Assembly (NCBI GenBank): GCA_022711175.1
Contig: JAKLFM010000009.1
Span: forward strand, 1 to 64,000
Direction of reading: 5' to 3'
Length of the DNA: 64,000 nucleotides
Source: Bacteroidota bacterium
GTDB taxonomy: Bacteria; Bacteroidota; Bacteroidia; Bacteroidales; UBA4417
Of this stretch, positions 51,637-62,100 are shown one piece after another. The first letter of the stretch is position 1. Each line of letters starts with the position of its first letter. The position numbers and the translations under genes were made by a program. The notes beneath the pieces are model-generated. The model had not been told where the DNA came from. It made no database searches and saw only the letters and a list, made by a program, of their open reading frames with translations.

Positions 51637-51849
51637 TTACCTGGATTCCTGGCTTTTACAGGTTTTTATTCCAAGTACAGCATACAAAGGACAGAAGTTA
51701 ACAATGGAGGTAATGATAAGTATGGCGGCTATGATCAGCACGATAATACCGAAAGTGCCCTGCACCACGTTGAAAATATAAAGTATTAAACCGGCAAGGG
51801 CCAGCAATAGCCTGATCAGTTTGTCAGTTTTTCCTACGTTTGCTTTCAT
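51637..51849 (-). CDS. DUF2892 (YgaP-type) small membrane protein
   Basis: A 70-residue protein with two membrane helices (LIRLLLALAGLILYIF and GIIVLIIAAILIITSIVNF) and the typical NVGKTDKLIR start and CPLYAVLGIKTC end. In YgaP this part anchors a rhodanese domain; alone it is a small inner-membrane protein of unknown function. It shares the strand with the YegP-like gene, probably on one transcript. Confidence 0.9.
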   Translation of the reverse strand: MKANVGKTDKLIRLLLALAGLILYIFNVVQGTFGIIVLIIAAILIITSIVNFCPLYAVLGIKTCKSQESR

Positions 51850-51887
51850 GCGGATTCGTATTGGTTAAATTGTGAAGTTGGCTGCGA

Positions 51888-51921
51888 CAAAGATATTATC
51901 CACCTTTAAAATTATTACAAA
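51888..51921 (-). promoter_or_regulatory. Candidate promoter of the DUF2892-YegP pair
   Basis: On the minus strand TTTG (51921-51918) is followed after 22 bases by TATCTTTG (51895-51888), a good TAnnTTTG match. The leader to the start at 51849 would be about 30 bases. Confidence 0.5.
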
Positions 51922-52023
51922 TATAGATCACAAAAGGCTATTTTGAGATTTATTCACAATGCTTTTTAATCATGCAAAACAAGTAATCAGCTAATTGCTA
52001 ATTTTACCGTCAGTATCATCGTT

Positions 52024-52587
52024 ATGGGTTTACTCACTATTTTGCTGATTGCCATCGGGTTATCGTTCGATACGTTTGCTGTTTCCATATCAAGCGGTCT
52101 GGCTCTTCCCGGTATCAGTTTCAGAAATGCTGTTCGTATTGCCATTGTACTGGCTTTTTTCCAGGCTTTGATGCCATTAATCGGATGGGCAGCCGGCACA
52201 GGCCTTTCAAAATATGTGAAAGATTATGACCACTGGATCGCATTCGGATTGCTTTTTTTACTGGGGGCCAAAATGATCTACGAAAGCCTTCAAAAAAGTG
52301 ACGAGAAGAGCAGTTTTAATCCTCTTGATTTGAAAGTGCGTGTAGTGATGGCTATTGCCACAAGCATCGATGCGCTTATTGTTGGTATAAGCTTTGCTTT
52401 CCTGGAATTTAATATTGCCCTGGCTATCTTCATCATCGGATCAGTGACATTCATTGTTTCGATGCTGGGAATGTTGTTTGGCAAGAGCGTTGGCACACGG
52501 CTTGGCCGCAGGATGGAAATTGTTGGCGGAATAATGCTTATTGCCATTGGAGCAAAGATTCTGATTGAGCATACGATGCTTGCTTAA
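52024..52587 (+). CDS. mntP: Manganese efflux pump MntP
   Basis: A 187-residue six-helix inner-membrane protein of the MntP family, which exports Mn2+. The two inverted halves are recognisable by their conserved acidic sites: IGLSFDTFAVSISSGL in helix 1 and IATSIDALIVGISFAFL in helix 4, with GLLFLLGAKMIYESL and GGIMLIAIGAKILIEH closing each half. Length is normal. I see no yybP-ykoY riboswitch or MntR-like operator in the 170 bases upstream. Confidence 0.93.
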   Translation: MGLLTILLIAIGLSFDTFAVSISSGLALPGISFRNAVRIAIVLAFFQALMPLIGWAAGTGLSKYVKDYDHWIAFGLLFLLGAKMIYESLQKSDEKSSFNPLDLKVRVVMAIATSIDALIVGISFAFLEFNIALAIFIIGSVTFIVSMLGMLFGKSVGTRLGRRMEIVGGIMLIAIGAKILIEHTMLA

Positions 52588-52729
52588 AAATATTCAGGTT
52601 ATTTTCATACCCGGTTGTTGCATATTGGTACATTTGTATCTATTAACCTGCAGATGTCAGGCTGTAGTTTTCACCCTCCACCTGTACCGGAACACTTCAA
52701 TGCGTAATTTATAAGAGTTGGTTGCTGTA

Positions 52730-53434
52730 ATGAGATTGCGGAACATTGTTCGAAGCTTAGCAACTGCTTTAATGCTGCTTGTATTGCTGCCGCACGAACT
52801 TAGTGCTCAGTCGGTTGCACCCGGCAGCATGGATCTGTACGGCCTTGATCCACTACTTTTTAATGGTCGTTACTACTCCTTTTATATTACTAAAGGTACA
52901 ATCGGCGACCCTTTTTTACAAGGTACTGGTTTTTTAAAAGGTTCTGTTACCGTTCGGGGTGTAAATTTCGACAATCTCGATCTCAACTATGATGTTTACA
53001 ACCAGCAACTCGTTTTAAAATACCTTAACCGGTTGGGAGCGGTAAACCAGATCATTGTTTCGGATGCATGGCTTGAAGGTTTCACCCTTGATGATATGCA
53101 TTTTTGCCTGCTGCAGAATGCTGATACAACAAAAAGAATTTACCGGGTATTTGGCTCAGGTGAAATTACTTTGCTGCGTTATTACAGTAAAACCCTGGCA
53201 CTCGACAATCAGCTGAGTTCAAGGAACTTCAGGTTCTCTAACCTCCGTTTCGAGAATTACCTTCGCACTTCCAGCGGAATGAGAGCATTTAAAGGCAACA
53301 GAAATTTTGTCTCTCTTTTTGATGCCGGTAAACAGCCAAATATCAGGAAGTACCTGCACGAAAAAAGAATCAGGCTCCGCAAAGCCGGCGACCGCGAACT
53401 TACTGAACTCATTACCTATTGTAACCAACTCTGA
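52730..53434 (+). CDS. Secreted protein of unknown function heading the TonB-receptor operon
   Basis: A 234-residue protein with signal peptide (about residues 1-27, ending LSAQ). I do not recognise the family. The mature part has paired strands (FNGRYYSFYITKGTIGDPFLQ, GSVTVRGVNFDNLDLNYDVYNQQLVLKY) and a basic, helical C-terminus (KYLHEKRIRLRKAGDRELTELITYC). It stops four bases before the GTG start of the STN receptor gene, so the two are almost certainly co-transcribed and coupled; a soluble periplasmic partner of the receptor is possible. The ATG at 52730 gives a better signal peptide than the upstream TTG. Confidence 0.65.
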   Translation: MRLRNIVRSLATALMLLVLLPHELSAQSVAPGSMDLYGLDPLLFNGRYYSFYITKGTIGDPFLQGTGFLKGSVTVRGVNFDNLDLNYDVYNQQLVLKYLNRLGAVNQIIVSDAWLEGFTLDDMHFCLLQNADTTKRIYRVFGSGEITLLRYYSKTLALDNQLSSRNFRFSNLRFENYLRTSSGMRAFKGNRNFVSLFDAGKQPNIRKYLHEKRIRLRKAGDRELTELITYCNQL

Positions 53435-53438
53435 ACCA

Positions 53439-56210
53439 GTGTTCCGTCGCCTCATCATCATATGGCTTGTGGTAATTCCGGTTACACTTTTTGCTCAAAA
53501 AGAGCAGCAGTTAATTCATGTCAGGTTCGAAAACCTGCCTGCTACCGCTGTTTGCGACTCATTGTCCCGGTTATCGGGAATCAGGGTCTTCTGCAATCCT
53601 GACTGGCTTGGGGTGAGAAAAGTAACAATAATTGCCGATAGCATTTCTGTTGCCGACGCATTTGCGAAAGTAATCGAAGACACTGGTCTCACCATTTCGA
53701 ACTGGCAGGGCAACCTGGTAATATTGCCGGGCGTCGGGCTACCTGCAGGCCTTCCAAAGTACACAACAAAAGTACCCGCTGCCGATACATCAGCCCCGGA
53801 TAATAATGCCGTTACCGAGAGCGAGGAAAAATACCTTACCGGCAGAAGGGCTGACGTGATGCAGACTTTACGGATAGGAAAAAGCGGAGGCTCGCCTACA
53901 GGCAGGGCAAAAGTACAGGGGCGTATTTTTGATGAGGAAACCGGTGAGCCTATTCCCGGCGCTACAGTTTTTATTGCTGAAACAAAAACAGGATCGGTGT
54001 CTGATCTGAACGGTTTCTTTGCCATCACCCTGAAACCTGGAAATTACAACGCGAGTTTCGAATATCTTGGCTATGCCAAGAAGAAATATTTACTTGATGT
54101 TATGTCGGACGGGAGTTTTACAGTGCGACTTCAAAAGGCAGTGATACAGATGAAAGAAGTTGTTGTTTACGGCGACAGGCAGGTGAACCTGAAGACAAAA
54201 GACCCGGGACTCGATAAAATTGCGATGAAGGCAATAAAAGAGCTGCCAATGATGATGGGTGAACGCGATATCCTGAAGATTTCGGGGCTTATGCCCGGCA
54301 TTGTCACCGCAGGCGAGGGCTCGGCTGGGCTCAATGTACGCGGAGGCGGATCGGACCAAAATGCATTTTACATCAACAAGATACCGATATACAATACATC
54401 TCATCTGTTCGGTTTCTTCCCTGCATTTAATTCCGATATCATCCGCGATTTCTCAATTTACAAAGGTTACATACCTGCACAATTCGGTGGCAGATTATCA
54501 TCGGTATTCAATATTGTTTCAAGGCAGGGAAACCGAAAAAGGTTCATGATTCATGGAGGCCTTAGTCCCGTGGCCGGCAACCTGGTTATTGAAGGCCCTT
54601 TAAAAAAGGATACATGTTCGGTGCTGCTGAGCGCCAGGTCAACCTATTCCGACTGGATACTCGGACGGGTAAAAGATCCTGATATCCGCAACAGCAGCGC
54701 CAGCTTCAACGATTTCTCAGCTGCCATAAATTACGACCTCCATAAATCGCAACTTTCTCTTTTTGCCTACCATAGCAACGATAGTTTCAGGTTCTCTGAA
54801 TTAAACGAATACAAATACTCCAACAACGGCATGTCGCTGGGATTCAGCCACAGTTACAGCAATATGCTCAGGGGCGAATTCAGCCTTGTGGCATCGCAAT
54901 ATTCCTTTTCAACCATCGATAAACAAATGGCTTCGTCGGCTTATTCGCATGCCTATGACCTTGGACATTACGAAACCCGCGCCGATTTCACGCATAGATT
55001 AGGGGAGAAACACTCCATTGAATATGGAGCCGGCTTTGTATTATACCAGCTTGCAAGAGGCACCGTATCGCCATACGGCGAACAATCGCTTCGCAACATT
55101 GTAGAACTTGGCAATGAACAGGGTAGTGAGGCTTCGGCATATTTATCCGATTCGTATGAATTGAATACGTGGCTGACAATCACAGCCGGATTGCGATATG
55201 CAGTATATGCCCCCCTGGGACCCCAAACTGTTTACACCTATTTTGATAATACCCCCAGCGATATCCGCTATATCGAAGACACACTGCATTTCGCAAAGAA
55301 TAAGCCGGTAATATGGTACCACGAGCCTGATATCAGGGCAGCCGTCAACCTTACCACCGATGCCAATGGTTCGGTTAAAATTGCTTTCAACCAGATGCAT
55401 CAGAACCTGTTCATGCTCAGCCCCACGGTGACAATTGCCCCAAATACGCAGTGGAAACTGGCCGATTATCATATCACTCCATCACGGAGCAACCAGGTTT
55501 CTGTCGGTGTGTTCAGAAATCTGCCTGTATCGGGACTGGAAGCTTCAGCCGAAATCTATTATAAGAACATACAGGGTTTCCCTGAATTTCGCGATGGCGC
55601 CGACTTTCTTAATCAGCCATTGGTTGAGTCATCGGTATTGCAGGGGAAACAGAACTCGTGGGGTTTGGAATTTTTCCTGAAAAGGAGTTTGCATAAGCTC
55701 GATGGATGGATTTCGTACACCTACTCCCGTTCAAAAGTAAAAGTGGATGGAGGCGAAGCATGGAACCGCATCAACAATGGGGAAATTTATCCGGCAAACT
55801 ATGATATTCCCCATGTGCTCAATATCGTGCTTAACTATCACTTTACCCGCCGTATCACCTTCTCTTCGGTAGTTGTTTACCAATCGGGGAAACCGGTCAC
55901 TTACCCGGTTTCGGTTTATTATGTCAACGGTTTGCCGGTGCTCGATTATTCGAGCCGCAATGCATACCGCATCCCCGATTATTTCCGTACCGATTGCTCG
56001 CTTACTTTTGAGGGTAACCTGAAAAAGAAAAAATTATTGCACAACTCGCTGGTTTTGAGCCTTTATAATGCATTCGGACGCGACAATGCCTATTCGGTAT
56101 ATTTTACAACCGAAAACGGCAAAATTAAAAGCTACCAATACTCGGTGATCGGTGTCCCGATTTTAACGGCAACCTGGCAGTTTAAACTTGGAAATTATGC
56201 TTCGGAATAA
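53439..56210 (+). CDS. TonB-dependent receptor with STN and carboxypeptidase-regulatory-like domains
   Basis: A 923-residue outer-membrane receptor when started at the GTG at 53439, which gives signal peptide MFRRLIIIWLVVIPVTLFAQ; the frame is open further upstream but only inside the previous gene. After the signal come an STN domain (about 23-95, IHVRFENLPATAVCDSLSRL … VTIIADSISVADAF), a disordered linker, a regulatory-like beta domain (about 155-240, RIFDEETGEPIPGATVFI), a plug (LNVRGGGSDQNAFYINKIPIYNTSHLFG, with FGGRLSSVFNIVSR) and the barrel. STN domains normally signal to an anti-sigma factor, but no FecI/FecR pair is nearby. The next gene overlaps its end by 14 bases. Confidence 0.92.
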   Translation: MFRRLIIIWLVVIPVTLFAQKEQQLIHVRFENLPATAVCDSLSRLSGIRVFCNPDWLGVRKVTIIADSISVADAFAKVIEDTGLTISNWQGNLVILPGVGLPAGLPKYTTKVPAADTSAPDNNAVTESEEKYLTGRRADVMQTLRIGKSGGSPTGRAKVQGRIFDEETGEPIPGATVFIAETKTGSVSDLNGFFAITLKPGNYNASFEYLGYAKKKYLLDVMSDGSFTVRLQKAVIQMKEVVVYGDRQVNLKTKDPGLDKIAMKAIKELPMMMGERDILKISGLMPGIVTAGEGSAGLNVRGGGSDQNAFYINKIPIYNTSHLFGFFPAFNSDIIRDFSIYKGYIPAQFGGRLSSVFNIVSRQGNRKRFMIHGGLSPVAGNLVIEGPLKKDTCSVLLSARSTYSDWILGRVKDPDIRNSSASFNDFSAAINYDLHKSQLSLFAYHSNDSFRFSELNEYKYSNNGMSLGFSHSYSNMLRGEFSLVASQYSFSTIDKQMASSAYSHAYDLGHYETRADFTHRLGEKHSIEYGAGFVLYQLARGTVSPYGEQSLRNIVELGNEQGSEASAYLSDSYELNTWLTITAGLRYAVYAPLGPQTVYTYFDNTPSDIRYIEDTLHFAKNKPVIWYHEPDIRAAVNLTTDANGSVKIAFNQMHQNLFMLSPTVTIAPNTQWKLADYHITPSRSNQVSVGVFRNLPVSGLEASAEIYYKNIQGFPEFRDGADFLNQPLVESSVLQGKQNSWGLEFFLKRSLHKLDGWISYTYSRSKVKVDGGEAWNRINNGEIYPANYDIPHVLNIVLNYHFTRRITFSSVVVYQSGKPVTYPVSVYYVNGLPVLDYSSRNAYRIPDYFRTDCSLTFEGNLKKKKLLHNSLVLSLYNAFGRDNAYSVYFTTENGKIKSYQYSVIGVPILTATWQFKLGNYASE

Positions 56211-57354
56211 ACCGATTATCATGCTCTTTTTGCCTCTTGTGCTGCTTTCGGCATGCATCAAGTCCTACGAACCTGTTATCAGGCCCGCTGACAAAGGCAA
56301 GTATGTGGTGTCGGGCGATGTGACTGATGCCGGCGGACAGCAGCAGGTTAATGTTTCGGTGACATCGGCGCTTGATGATCCCGGTTTTATACCGGTATCG
56401 GGGTGTATTGTTGTGATTTCGGACGACAATGGCCATGAATTTCTGATGGCCGATGCCGGCAATGGCAACTACTACTGCACAATTGAGCCGCAGTACCTCA
56501 AACCCGGAGTCTCTTTCAAGGTTTCGGTACACACCCCTGATGGTACTGATATTGTCTCTGATTACGATAAAATGCCGGCCTGCCCCCCAATCGATTCCGT
56601 TTATTATTTTCGTGAAGACGTGCCTACCAATAATGCTGATATTTTTGAAAAAGGCATACAGTTCTTTGTTAATCTGAATGGCGCTGATTCCGATAGCCGG
56701 TACTACCGCTGGGAAGCTGTTGAAACCTGGGAATATCATGCACGTTACCCTATTGAGTGGTGGTATGATGGTGTGATTCACCATGTATATCCTCCCGATT
56801 CAACACGCATGGTTTGCTGGACGACATCCTTAGTCAAAAACATCTACACACTATCAACGAAAAACCTCAGCCATAATTCTTACAAGAAGTTTCCCCTCCA
56901 TTTTGTTGACAATAAAACCACAAAGCTTGCCTACGGTTACAGCCTGCTGGTTAATCAGTATGCGATGAGCGAACAGGCTTACAATTACTGGGAACAGTTG
57001 AAAGCCAACAGTATAAAATTGGACAACCTCTACGAAAAACAACCTGTTTCAATCCGCGGCAACCTGCATAATATTACTGATCCTTCACTTGCCGTTATGG
57101 GGAACTTCAGTGCTGTAGCAGTGAAATCCAGGCGTTTCTTTATACGTAAGGTCGCAAACCTCGAACTCGATTTCTCTGATTACTGCGACCCCATGAGGCT
57201 TGAGCGGGGGCTTGCCGAGCTTTCGCCGATCGATTATCCCGCCTATCTCATGGATGCTATTAACGGATACAGTAATGTGCAACTCAGCCCGTATTGCGTT
57301 GATTGCCTTTCGCTGGGAGGAACAAATGTAAAACCCGATTTTTGGCCCAATTAA
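56197..57354 (+). CDS. DUF4249 lipoprotein
   Basis: A 385-residue lipoprotein with lipobox LLSAC (MLRNKPIIMLFLPLVLLSAC). The DUF4249 pattern is clear: YVVSGDVTDAGGQQQVNVSVTS near the start, GCIVVISDDNGHEF, YYCTIEPQYLKPGVSFKVSVHT, then SVYYFRED and YYRWEAVETWEYHARYP. Members regularly sit beside TonB receptors in Bacteroidota and are thought to be surface partners, similar in role to SusD. It overlaps the receptor gene by 14 bases and is followed after one base by the next gene. Confidence 0.9.
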   Translation: MLRNKPIIMLFLPLVLLSACIKSYEPVIRPADKGKYVVSGDVTDAGGQQQVNVSVTSALDDPGFIPVSGCIVVISDDNGHEFLMADAGNGNYYCTIEPQYLKPGVSFKVSVHTPDGTDIVSDYDKMPACPPIDSVYYFREDVPTNNADIFEKGIQFFVNLNGADSDSRYYRWEAVETWEYHARYPIEWWYDGVIHHVYPPDSTRMVCWTTSLVKNIYTLSTKNLSHNSYKKFPLHFVDNKTTKLAYGYSLLVNQYAMSEQAYNYWEQLKANSIKLDNLYEKQPVSIRGNLHNITDPSLAVMGNFSAVAVKSRRFFIRKVANLELDFSDYCDPMRLERGLAELSPIDYPAYLMDAINGYSNVQLSPYCVDCLSLGGTNVKPDFWPN

Positions 57355-57355
57355 A

Positions 57356-59041
57356 ATGAAACGATATCGCTGGCTGGTATATATTGGACTTGTACTTGCA
57401 ACACAGGCTGCATTCAGTCGCGACGCAAACAGGCCTGTTATTGGTGAAGCCGTTTCGGTTGTTACTGACAGGTCGCTGTATATCGCAGGCGAGCAGATTA
57501 TGTTTTCGGCCCTTGTAATAAATAGGGTTGATGAATTATCGTACAGCGAAAGCACCGTGGTGTATTGTGAGTTGATAACAGCCGGCGGATTTCGGGTTGC
57601 TGGGCTGAAATTTCCGGTTGAAAATGGGCGGTGTTCAGGTTGCCTGAAAATTCCCGATGATGTGCTTTCTGGATTTTACTATTTGCGGGCTTATACGCGG
57701 GCTTTGCGCAGTGAAGGCCCGGTGGCATATCATTATTCGCTTCTCAAAGTTGTAAATCTCGGAAGGAGCGATGTAGTTGCAGGTACCGACGATGTTGGGC
57801 AGTTATTCCCGTCTGCTGTTTCTGCATCAGATATTCCCGGCCACCAGGCCGGAATTGAAATAATTCCTGACAATGAAATCTATTCAACCCGCGATTCGGT
57901 GCGCATCAGGATCAGCGTCAATAGTAAGATGCCTAACAAAACCGGTATCTTCAGCATATCGGTTGTGCCCGAAGCAACTGTTGTGAATCATGCTGCCCTG
58001 AACAACCAGATAAAATCTGCTCAGGCCGCAGGTAACTATCATATTGAGAACCGCGGTATTAACCTGTCGGGCAAACTAGTTGAAGCTTCGACCGGCAAAC
58101 CTCTTCCGGGTATTATTATGAACCTCTCAATTATTGGGAAAGGCAGGGATTTTATGGCCATTCGCACTGATTCGCTGGGTGCATTCAACTTTGCGCTGCC
58201 GCTTTATACGGGCAACCGTGATTTGTTCTTGTGTTCGGCGAAAGTGCCAGGAACCGAAACAAGGATATTGGTTGACAACGATTTCTGTACTGAGCCGGTT
58301 CAGCTTCCTGCGCCTGCGTTCCGGCTTGAGGGTTCGGAAAATGATGCCGCATACCAGATGGCTGTTAACAGGATGGTGGAAACAGCTTTTGCTACAGTAG
58401 CTGATACCGTTTCAGCAATTGCCAACGAAATGGAAATCCCGTTTTACGGCACACCCTCCGAAGTACTTTATCTCGACCAGTTTGTGCAGTTGCCAACCCT
58501 CGAAGAATATTTCAATGAGTTGCCTATGATGGTTAAGGTGCGCAAACGGAAAGGCGACAAGTATTTCAAGGTGTTCGGGGCGCAAAGCGATCTGGAAGTG
58601 TTTGATCCGCTGGTGCTTATTGACCACGTTGCGGTTGACGATGCCGAAAGGGTACTCAAAATTTTGCCGCAGAATATTGCCCGCATTGAGGTAGTGAACG
58701 AACCCTATGTAAAAGGCAGCCAGACATATGGCGGAATTATCAGTATTATCTCCAAACGTGGCGACTTTGCCGGTATCGACCTGCCGTCGTCGGGCATCTT
58801 TGTAAATTACCGTTTTCTTGCCAATGATGCAAAGTGTCGTACCAATGAGCAGGTTGGAAAGGGAATTCCCGATACGCGAAACACTCTCTTCTGGGCTCCG
58901 CAGATTGTGCCTGATGACTTTGGTAACGCTGTTGTTCGATTTACAACAGCCGATTCGTATGGCCGTTACCGGGTGATTCTCAGTAAAATGCTCACTTCAG
59001 GCGAAATTATAACGGTTGAATCCGGTTTTACTGTGAAATAA
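57356..59041 (+). CDS. Exported MG2-like protein with a receptor-plug-like C-terminal domain
   Basis: A 561-residue exported protein (signal about residues 1-22). Residues 30-135 resemble the MG2 domain of alpha-2-macroglobulins (VVTDRSLYIAGEQIMFSALV, then SGFYYLRAYTRALR). Residues 235-320 are a beta domain of the regulatory-like type (LSGKLVEASTGKPLPGIIMNLS). Residues 370-500 look like a TonB-receptor plug without a barrel: PLVLIDHVAVDDAERVLKILPQNIARIEVVNEPYVKGSQTYGGIISIISKRG in sequence order. It ends with another MG-like strand set (GRYRVILSKMLTSGEIITVES). It closes the operon. A role in presenting or regulating substrate for the adjacent receptor is inferred. Confidence 0.7.
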   Translation: MKRYRWLVYIGLVLATQAAFSRDANRPVIGEAVSVVTDRSLYIAGEQIMFSALVINRVDELSYSESTVVYCELITAGGFRVAGLKFPVENGRCSGCLKIPDDVLSGFYYLRAYTRALRSEGPVAYHYSLLKVVNLGRSDVVAGTDDVGQLFPSAVSASDIPGHQAGIEIIPDNEIYSTRDSVRIRISVNSKMPNKTGIFSISVVPEATVVNHAALNNQIKSAQAAGNYHIENRGINLSGKLVEASTGKPLPGIIMNLSIIGKGRDFMAIRTDSLGAFNFALPLYTGNRDLFLCSAKVPGTETRILVDNDFCTEPVQLPAPAFRLEGSENDAAYQMAVNRMVETAFATVADTVSAIANEMEIPFYGTPSEVLYLDQFVQLPTLEEYFNELPMMVKVRKRKGDKYFKVFGAQSDLEVFDPLVLIDHVAVDDAERVLKILPQNIARIEVVNEPYVKGSQTYGGIISIISKRGDFAGIDLPSSGIFVNYRFLANDAKCRTNEQVGKGIPDTRNTLFWAPQIVPDDFGNAVVRFTTADSYGRYRVILSKMLTSGEIITVESGFTVK

Positions 59042-59114
59042 ACCGACTCGGCAAACGCCGATAATCGATTACTCTCAAAACCACATGGAAAATATATTTC
59101 CGGCATACGATTGC

Positions 59115-62100
59115 CTACCGGATTTTTACAAACTTGTTTACCCGGCTGAATTTTGTACCGAATGTTATCCTGATAGTGTAAACTGATGGCAGCAGGCGCC
59201 CAACATCAATTGTTCCGGTGGCGTTGTTAAGTTGCAGGCTGCCTCGCATCACCATTGTGCCATTCAGGTCGTAGATCTGATATTCGGTGGTTTGCGGTAT
59301 ATCATTATCTGTGATGCTGATGTATATGCGATCTTTGGCAGGGTTGGGGAAAATTCTTAGTCCTTTTCCTTGAGGCTCGGGAACTGATACCGTGCTGATG
59401 AAATGAGCGGTAAAGCTTGTAATGTCGGTAGCAAGTGTATCGTTGAAAACAAAATTGAGCGTGTCGGCAATCAGGCCATTCGGGCTCCAGTGGTAAAACC
59501 CGAAACCTTCGTTTGGGATGGCTTCAATCCTCACGGGCAGGCCGTTGAAGTAGATTCCCTGCCAGGGATATACATCAGGTGTGATGGTGCTTATTTTGAT
59601 GGTCCCGGCGCCGGGCGGATCAACATCGAGGGTCATGTCGACAGTGTTCGCCAGAGCAAAATGACTCATGAGGTGGTTACGTACCTGCTCTGTTCTCATG
59701 CTGAGCTGTGTATGGAATGTGTTGTGATTCTGATAAAAACCAAGCATCTGCCCGAAAACATTGTTCGGATCGCCCCAACGCGCATATTCATTCTGCATCT
59801 CGGTCTTGGTGAGGTCGAACATGTTTTGTTCTATGGCTAAAATGTTATCATTCAGGTAGGCTGTGTTCAACAAATCGGCATACCTGTTGATGAAATAGTT
59901 TTTAAACCTCCCGTTTTGTATTCCCTTGAGCCAGATGTTGATATAGGGATTTGCCGGATCAACGCCAAGCAGGTATTGAATCTGATCGCTTGTGTAATCG
60001 GTCCAGCCATTCGGGGCCAGCGACAGTTCGAGGTCTATCAAACAGTACCGCCACCGGTAACCCGTTTTATCGGACCTGTACAGCTTAATATTGTTATAAA
60101 CCCAGTCGGTGTTTGCGATCCACGATTCGGCAATGATATAATCGTTGTAATTTTCAAGGTCAAATAGCTGGTCGGTTTTATTCCAGAACAAAGTATCAGC
60201 CGGATCAATCAGGTTAAATGCTTCAACCGACTTCCAGAAATTGTCAACCGAGCCCTCAACCGGCCTCAGCACGCCTCCGTACCAGTAACTTAACGAGAGT
60301 ATGTCGAGGCTGTCGGTGTTGGCGTCATCGTATATTTTGAAATACTCTTTATCAAACTTCTCTCTTAGTTCATACAGGCCGAAGTAGCTGCCGTTAATAT
60401 ATACCGATACCGGCCGCCATGCTGAATAGTAGTTGTTGGTGCCTTTTCCCGTTAACTTAACTGCTGCAGCGTCTTTATACGGTAGGATAAGATACTGATT
60501 GCTGCCGTTGCGAAGGTAAAACTGGCTGTATTTGTGACGCGAAGGTCTGTCGGGGATAATACCCCAATTAACCGGGCCGTCGCCGAGTATGCTGTGATCG
60601 GGGTCAAGCCTGAAGGAGTGCTGCGGGTTTGACCGGCTTCCACCGGCGCCACCGTCCATCTGCATGGCTGCGCGACTCGAAAAAATGTGCTGGTTGGTCG
60701 AATCAAAATAATCTATATAAGCAGGTTTCTTCCAGTCGAGCCACCAATTGTCAAAAATCCCGGTAGCCCCATACAGATTCAAATTATCAGTAGCTACAGC
60801 AAGAATAGGAGTGTTATGGCTGACATTCATCAGGTAATTGGTCGTGGTAACCGGGCTGTCGAGGTAGCCCGGGGCTGTAACGCAGGCTTTCAGAACGGCA
60901 GAGCCGATGAGTTGAAGCGGGTTGTTATCATAGGCGGGCGAAAGAACAGAAGGCTCGCTGCCATCGGTTGTATAATGAATTGCTGATGTTATGCTGTTGG
61001 GATTATAAATCTCAACATTTACAATGGAGTTGTAAATACCTGATGGCATATTGAATGCCGGTGGTAGTAAATACCCGCTGTAGGTATTGCTTTCATTGTT
61101 CGAATTGCCGGGAGAAGAGGTCCTGAAAAGTGTAACCTGCTGTGAGCCATCAGGGTAACGGCCATTGCCGTTATCAAGGTTTGTACAGTTCACAGGTAAA
61201 CTGCTGAGCAGGGTTTGAATGGGTGAGTACAAGCTGATCGTTTCACCCGAATTTGAAATTTTGAAATTTGTATGCTGGCTACAGTTAGGGTCAATTGGTT
61301 GGAAATGAGAGGATACGGCAGTGTCAGCCACCGATTTAATGTGAATGTCAATATAATCGTACACTGTATTCGGATCGGTGCTCACAACCCTGAAAGCAAG
61401 GCTGCTGATATAACCGGCCCCGACTCCTGCCTGCAATAGTTCCGTTGCTCGAACAAGCATCTGGTTCTTCGCGCCCCAGTACCAGTTACCATACGGTGCA
61501 GGGTAGGAGTAAGGAGAATTCTCCAGAGTTCCTGTACCAATGATTTTTCCGTTAATCTTCATATTGGGTCGCAGGTAAACAGTGTTTCCATAATCATAAG
61601 TACAAGCTATCGAACTGTAATCCTGCACGCCAAAAACTGTCGAAGGATAAGTGGTGGCCGATTGTTTGAAAACTGAATTGCTGGTATAACCGTTTGAATT
61701 GTACGAACAGGTATTGATGAGTATGTTAGAAACACCGTCCCAATAAAAAGGCGAAGATAAAAAATGAGTGTTCCAACCGACAACAGGGGTGAAACTGGTA
61801 GCAGTTTGTACGCTGACGAATGAAGTGACGGGTTTTCGCGATTTCCCGCTGCAAAAGATAACTTTAAAGGAACCGGGGCCGAGCGATATGGCAGGTAGTA
61901 TCCATTTTCGAGGCTCCGAATTATCATCGGTGAGTGAATAGCCTTCGAGGTTTATGGCAGCATTTCCAGCGTTGTATAATTCAATCCAGTCAGGAAAGTC
62001 GTTGTCTTCATCAGCAATCGAGGAATAGTTTTTATTGCTGCCTTCGTTAATGATGACCTGTGCCCGGATGCCAGGGCAGAACAGCAGGACAATGGCAAGT

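Noticed and set aside
51850-52023. Search for a yybP-ykoY manganese riboswitch before mntP
   Set aside because: No matching stem pattern or conserved loop words are visible in these 170 bases.
53307-53438. Longer N-terminus of the STN receptor starting inside the preceding gene
   Set aside because: It would hide the signal peptide at residue 45 and overlap the upstream gene by 128 bases; the GTG at 53439 fits both.
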